Positions 62,829-64,000 of a stretch of 64,000 nucleotides of DNA are shown in pieces; position 1 is the first letter of the stretch; every line of letters begins with the position of its first letter. The DNA lies in assembly GCF_018623035.1 (NCBI RefSeq), contig NZ_CP076023.1:1116001-1180000 (forward strand). Direction: 5' to 3'. The position numbers and the translations under genes were made by a program. The stretch comes from Cellulomonas dongxiuzhuiae. Its GTDB lineage: Bacteria > Actinomycetota > Actinomycetes > Actinomycetales > Cellulomonadaceae. Below the pieces are notes generated by a model. That model ran no database searches, was not told the DNA's origin, and saw only the letters and a list, made by a program, of their open reading frames with translations.

Positions 62829-64000
62829 ATGGTGGACGACCTCTCGGACGTGCCCGGTGCGTCGACGGTGCGCGGGGACGTCGTCACGCCGTCGGGGGTG
62901 CTGCACGACGGCGCCGTGGTGGTCGACGGCGGGTGGATCGCCTGGGTCGGACCGGCGGGTGCCGCTCCCGTGCGTGACCTGCCGCCCCCGCCGCCCGCGG
63001 GCACGTTGGTGCTCCCGGGCCTGGTGGACCTGCACTGCCACGGCGGGGGTGGTGCGAGCTTCCCCGACGCGACCGGTGCCGACGAGGTGCGCCGCGCCGC
63101 CGACGAGCACGCGCGCCACGGCACGACGACGCTCGTCGCGTCGCTCGTGACCGCGCCGCGAGAGGTCCTGCTGGCCCGCACGGACCTGCTCGCACGGGCC
63201 GCGGACGCAGGGGTCGTCGCGGGCATCCACCTCGAGGGCCCGTTCCTGTCGCGCGCGCGGTGCGGTGCGCAGCACCCGCAGCACATGGTCACGGGCGACG
63301 CCGACCTGGTCCGCGAGCTCGCGGCCGCGGCGCGCGGGCACCTGGTCTCGATGACGGTGGCACCCGAGGTCCCCGGGGTCGCGGACGGGGGCGACGACGT
63401 CCTCGCCGCCCTCGTCGGGGCGGGCGCGCTGCCCTCGGTGGGGCACACGGACGCGTCGGCCGAGGAGGTCGAGGCAGCGATCACGCGCGCGTTCGACCTC
63501 CTCGCTACGTCGGCCCGGGCCCGCGGGCCGCGCGCGACGGCGACGCACCTGTTCAACGGGATGCGCCCGCTGCACCACCGCGACCCCGGTCCGGTCGCGG
63601 CGTGCCTGGCCGCGGCGTCGCGCGGCGAGCTGGTCGTGGAGCTGGTCGCGGACGGCACCCACCTGGCGCCGGCCACCGTGCGGGCGGTCATGGACCTGGT
63701 GGGTCCGGACGGCGCCGTGCTCGTCACCGACGCGGTCGCGGCGGCGGGCATGCCCGACGGCGACTACCGGCTCGGGCCCCGGGCCGTGCGCGTGGCAGAC
63801 GGTGTCGCCCGCGTCCTCGAGGACGTGCCGGGAGGTGCGCGCGGCACCGGCGCGATCGCGGGCAGTGTCGCGCACCTGCTCGACGTCGTCCGCACGACGG
63901 TGGCGGGGGGCGTGCCCATGGTGGATGCGGTCCGGGCCGCGTCGGCGACCCCCGCCCAGGTGCTCGGGCGGCACGACGTCGGCGCGCTCGTCGCGGGACG
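62829..64000 (+). CDS. nagA: N-acetylglucosamine-6-phosphate deacetylase (3' end outside window)
   Basis: 390 codons are visible and the frame is still open at the window end. Amidohydrolase motifs: LVLPGLVDLHCHGGGG with the first metal site, AGIHLEGPFLS with the metal glutamate, LPSVGHTDAS and ATHLFNGMRPLHHRDPG with the metal histidines, and LVTDAVAAAGMPDG with the catalytic aspartate. It deacetylates GlcNAc-6-phosphate, feeding amino-sugar catabolism or wall recycling, which fits an organism degrading chitin or cell-wall sugars. The ATG at 62829 follows a GATGAT box by 6 nt; a GTG directly after it is an alternative. Confidence 0.95.
   Translation, partial: MVDDLSDVPGASTVRGDVVTPSGVLHDGAVVVDGGWIAWVGPAGAAPVRDLPPPPPAGTLVLPGLVDLHCHGGGGASFPDATGADEVRRAADEHARHGTTTLVASLVTAPREVLLARTDLLARAADAGVVAGIHLEGPFLSRARCGAQHPQHMVTGDADLVRELAAAARGHLVSMTVAPEVPGVADGGDDVLAALVGAGALPSVGHTDASAEEVEAAITRAFDLLATSARARGPRATATHLFNGMRPLHHRDPGPVAACLAAASRGELVVELVADGTHLAPATVRAVMDLVGPDGAVLVTDAVAAAGMPDGDYRLGPRAVRVADGVARVLEDVPGGARGTGAIAGSVAHLLDVVRTTVAGGVPMVDAVRAASATPAQVLGRHDVGALVAG

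Overview
The window is very GC-rich chromosomal DNA from an actinobacterium. GTG starts are common, third codon positions are nearly all G or C, four-base GTGA/ATGA gene overlaps are frequent, and the order rho-rpmE-prfA-prmC-tsaC-wecA-atpI-atpBEFHAGDC is the standard actinobacterial one. A secreted protein with a family 2 cellulose-binding module, a full-length AdhE, an HtaA-type haem protein with an LAxTG sorting signal and NucS point to the Cellulomonadaceae (Cellulomonas or a close relative). That placement is inferred from gene content. I see no insertion sequence, prophage, integrase or CRISPR array; this looks like vertically inherited core sequence with a few accessory loci.

Layout. 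1-8.1 kb: nucleoside salvage (deoA 3' end, a 77-residue acidic protein, add, deoC, then pgm and punA on the minus strand), interrupted by a large secreted cellulose-binding protein. 8.1-18.9 kb: an LpdA-type quinone reductase, a Nudix hydrolase, and a scattered acyl-CoA carboxylase set (alpha/BCCP, beta, epsilon and the biotin ligase birA) mixed with maf, a VKOR-family protein, a DUF885 peptidase-like protein and a His-rich protein. 18.9-23.8 kb: a class III adenylate cyclase of the Rv1264 type, a SRAP peptidase, a Bcr/CflA drug exporter, an aminotransferase and a 41-residue membrane protein. 23.8-29 kb: an Ala-rich lipoprotein, adhE, a flavodoxin and a membrane protein. 29-34 kb: tRNA-Arg(CCG), a GntR regulator, a phosphopantetheinyl transferase, argS and lysA.

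34-41.4 kb is the most distinctive region, a haem-iron acquisition locus. It holds hmuT-hmuU-hmuV, two secreted surface proteins sharing a repeated domain I do not recognise (the larger also carries an HtaA domain and an LAxTG sorting signal), and a convergent haem oxygenase gene. Both ends carry a DtxR/IdeR-like iron box inside a promoter of identical geometry. The likely flow is surface haem capture, transfer to HmuT, import by HmuUV and cleavage by HmuO when iron is scarce.

41.5-45 kb is the threonine branch (hom-thrC-thrB). 45-61 kb is rho, a membrane-tethered MazF-like protein, rpmE, prfA, prmC, tsaC, wecA, an AtpI-like protein, the complete F1Fo ATP synthase operon, a DUF2550 protein and nucS. 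61-64 kb is a self-contained membrane protein/TetR/membrane protein operon behind a double-palindrome operator, then nagA running off the end. Many genes have a TANNNT-like -10 element 6-7 nt before the start codon and no Shine-Dalgarno sequence, so they are probably transcribed leaderless; this settled several start choices.
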